Below are positions 63,097 through 64,000 of a stretch of 64,000 nt of DNA, piece by piece (the first letter of the stretch is position 1; each line of letters opens with the position of its first letter). Source of the DNA: Tropicimonas aquimaris (GTDB lineage Bacteria; Pseudomonadota; Alphaproteobacteria; Rhodobacterales; Rhodobacteraceae); contig NZ_JBHTJT010000021.1 of the NCBI RefSeq assembly GCF_042676185.1, forward strand, positions 1-64,000, in the 5' to 3' direction. The notes beneath the pieces were generated by a model that saw only the letters and a program-made list of their open reading frames with translations, was not told the origin of the DNA and made no database searches. Made by a program: the position numbers and the translations under genes.

Positions 63097-64000
63097 AGTC
63101 GGCACGTACTCTCGGCCCTGTCGGCACCCAGGGTGTCGAGCGTATCGAACTGGTGTTCGAAGCCCCCGATCGGGGCGACCGCGATGACCGCGTTCGGAGT
63201 TGCAAGCAGGATCGGTTGCCGCAACTGGCCATCCCAGTCGCGGAGGTTCCCGCGCACGCCCTTGTAGAGATCCACGGACAGGTCTTCCCCCCGCAGGGCC
63301 CGGTGGACAGCGGCGCGGTCGGCCGACCCAGCCTGCACGACGGCCTCGGTGACGACCTTGACGGCGACCCAGGCGGCCCAGTCCTCCGAAGTCATGTCCC
63401 GATCCGCCTGGCGCCGGAACCGTTGGTTCAGTTGCGGCGCCCCGTAGCGCTCGAACGTCCAGTGCCACGCACGCGGCACAAGCCCCTCTGATCCGATCAC
63501 GGGGCGCGGCGCATAGGTCGCGAAGGGCAGGTAGCGCCCGAAATCGCCCAGATCGTCGATCAGCCACACCACGTCGTATCGCGCGCCGCCCGTCAGGAGC
63601 GCGATGTTGCTCTTGTCGCGGAGACGGGGATCGTTGGTCAACTCGAAGGCCCGTTCATCGACGATCCTGAGACCGAACTTGGTGGCGGATTGCCTGGCCG
63701 CCGCCGTCTTGTCCGCATCCGCATCCGTCATTCCATGGACCAGGAGCACGTCGGTCCAGCCGCGTGCCCGCAGGTACTGGGCCAGCGCATCGCTCAGCAT
63801 CGCCTGAGATGGAAGTGTGTGCAGGAGGCCGGGGGCACAGTCCTTGCCACGCCAGCGGCCGGACCGGTCCCGAATATTGATGAAGAGATCGTCCGGACCG
63901 GCGGCGGACAGGACCTCCACCATGTTTTCGGGCGGAAGATCGATCAGGATCGCGAGCGGTTGCGAGGTTTGAGCCTCGCTGAGCGCCTCGGAAAGCGTCT
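63093..64000 (-). CDS. PQQ-dependent alcohol dehydrogenase-associated ABC binding protein (LutA-like), partial
   Basis: Only the C-terminal about 300 residues are in the window; the start lies beyond 64000. The end WDGQLRQPILLATPNAVIAV, then LDTLGADRAESTCRL, and the internal GLVPRAWHWTFERYGAPQLN match the TIGR03863 family of PQQ-associated binding proteins, which includes LutA. It likely pairs with the ATPase/permease on the + strand at 59158-60680. It is the first visible gene of a minus-strand operon that continues into the NMT1-type importer. Confidence 0.88.
   Translation of the reverse strand, partial: TLSEALSEAQTSQPLAILIDLPPENMVEVLSAAGPDDLFINIRDRSGRWRGKDCAPGLLHTLPSQAMLSDALAQYLRARGWTDVLLVHGMTDADADKTAAARQSATKFGLRIVDERAFELTNDPRLRDKSNIALLTGGARYDVVWLIDDLGDFGRYLPFATYAPRPVIGSEGLVPRAWHWTFERYGAPQLNQRFRRQADRDMTSEDWAAWVAVKVVTEAVVQAGSADRAAVHRALRGEDLSVDLYKGVRGNLRDWDGQLRQPILLATPNAVIAVAPIGGFEHQFDTLDTLGADRAESTCRL

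Overview
The window is high-GC chromosomal DNA of an alphaproteobacterium, most likely order Rhodobacterales. Supporting signs are the tuf-rpsJ junction, the bztABCD-type glutamate/aspartate ABC operon, the yidC-MOSC-engB block, an ATP12 chaperone gene and the protein sequences themselves. I cannot name a genus from the sequence alone.

Region 1 (1-22.3 kb) is the S10-spc-alpha ribosomal superoperon, all on the + strand: tuf(end)-rpsJ-rplC-rplD-rplW, rplB-rpsS-rplV-rpsC-rplP, rpmC-rpsQ-rplN-rplX-rplE-rpsN-rpsH-rplF-rplR-rpsE-rpmD, rplO-secY, rpsM-rpsK-rpoA-rplQ. The usual order is kept but it is cut at four places by unrelated genes: a lipoprotein plus a sulfotransferase-like protein after rplW; a putative 2OG-Fe(II) oxygenase, a sodium:amino-acid symporter and a tiny gene after rplP; a membrane glycerophosphodiesterase with a phospholipase-A2-like secreted protein after rpmD; and radC between secY and rpsM, where adk is often found. 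Terminator-like hairpins sit at most of these cuts.

Region 2 (22.4-52.5 kb) is ordinary core genome: a LuxR-type solo regulator, rarA, a cytochrome c'/b561 pair, crcB-rluC-HAD-atp12, the bztABCD operon, a SixA-like phosphatase with a ferredoxin-like protein, argB, an SDR, yidC-MOSC-engB, a degenerate-GGDEF/EAL protein, ttcA, a GlcD-like flavoprotein, tesA divergent from a ybbA/ybbP-type ABC exporter, a frameshifted isopenicillin-N-synthase-like gene, and the selenium pair mnmH and selD (fused to an NADH-dehydrogenase-like module). A tRNA-Met(CAU) closes this region.

Region 3 (52.5-59.1 kb) looks acquired and partly decayed: a small ORF with an internal TAG, a tightly overlapping minus-strand cassette of five small proteins headed by a DUF5681-type protein, a complete IS66-family element (54865-57372) with inverted repeats and a perfect 8-bp target duplication, a PQ-loop membrane protein, and several hundred bases with no convincing gene.

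Region 4 (59.1-64 kb) is one end of a PQQ-dependent alcohol-oxidation-type transport locus. A + strand ATPase/permease pair of the PQQ-associated (LutE/LutF-like, PedC-like) type faces a minus-strand operon that starts outside the window with the matching periplasmic binding protein and continues with a separate taurine/nitrate-type ABC importer. A coupled 24-codon ORF lies between the two parts of that operon. The PQQ dehydrogenase, if present, would be beyond position 64000.
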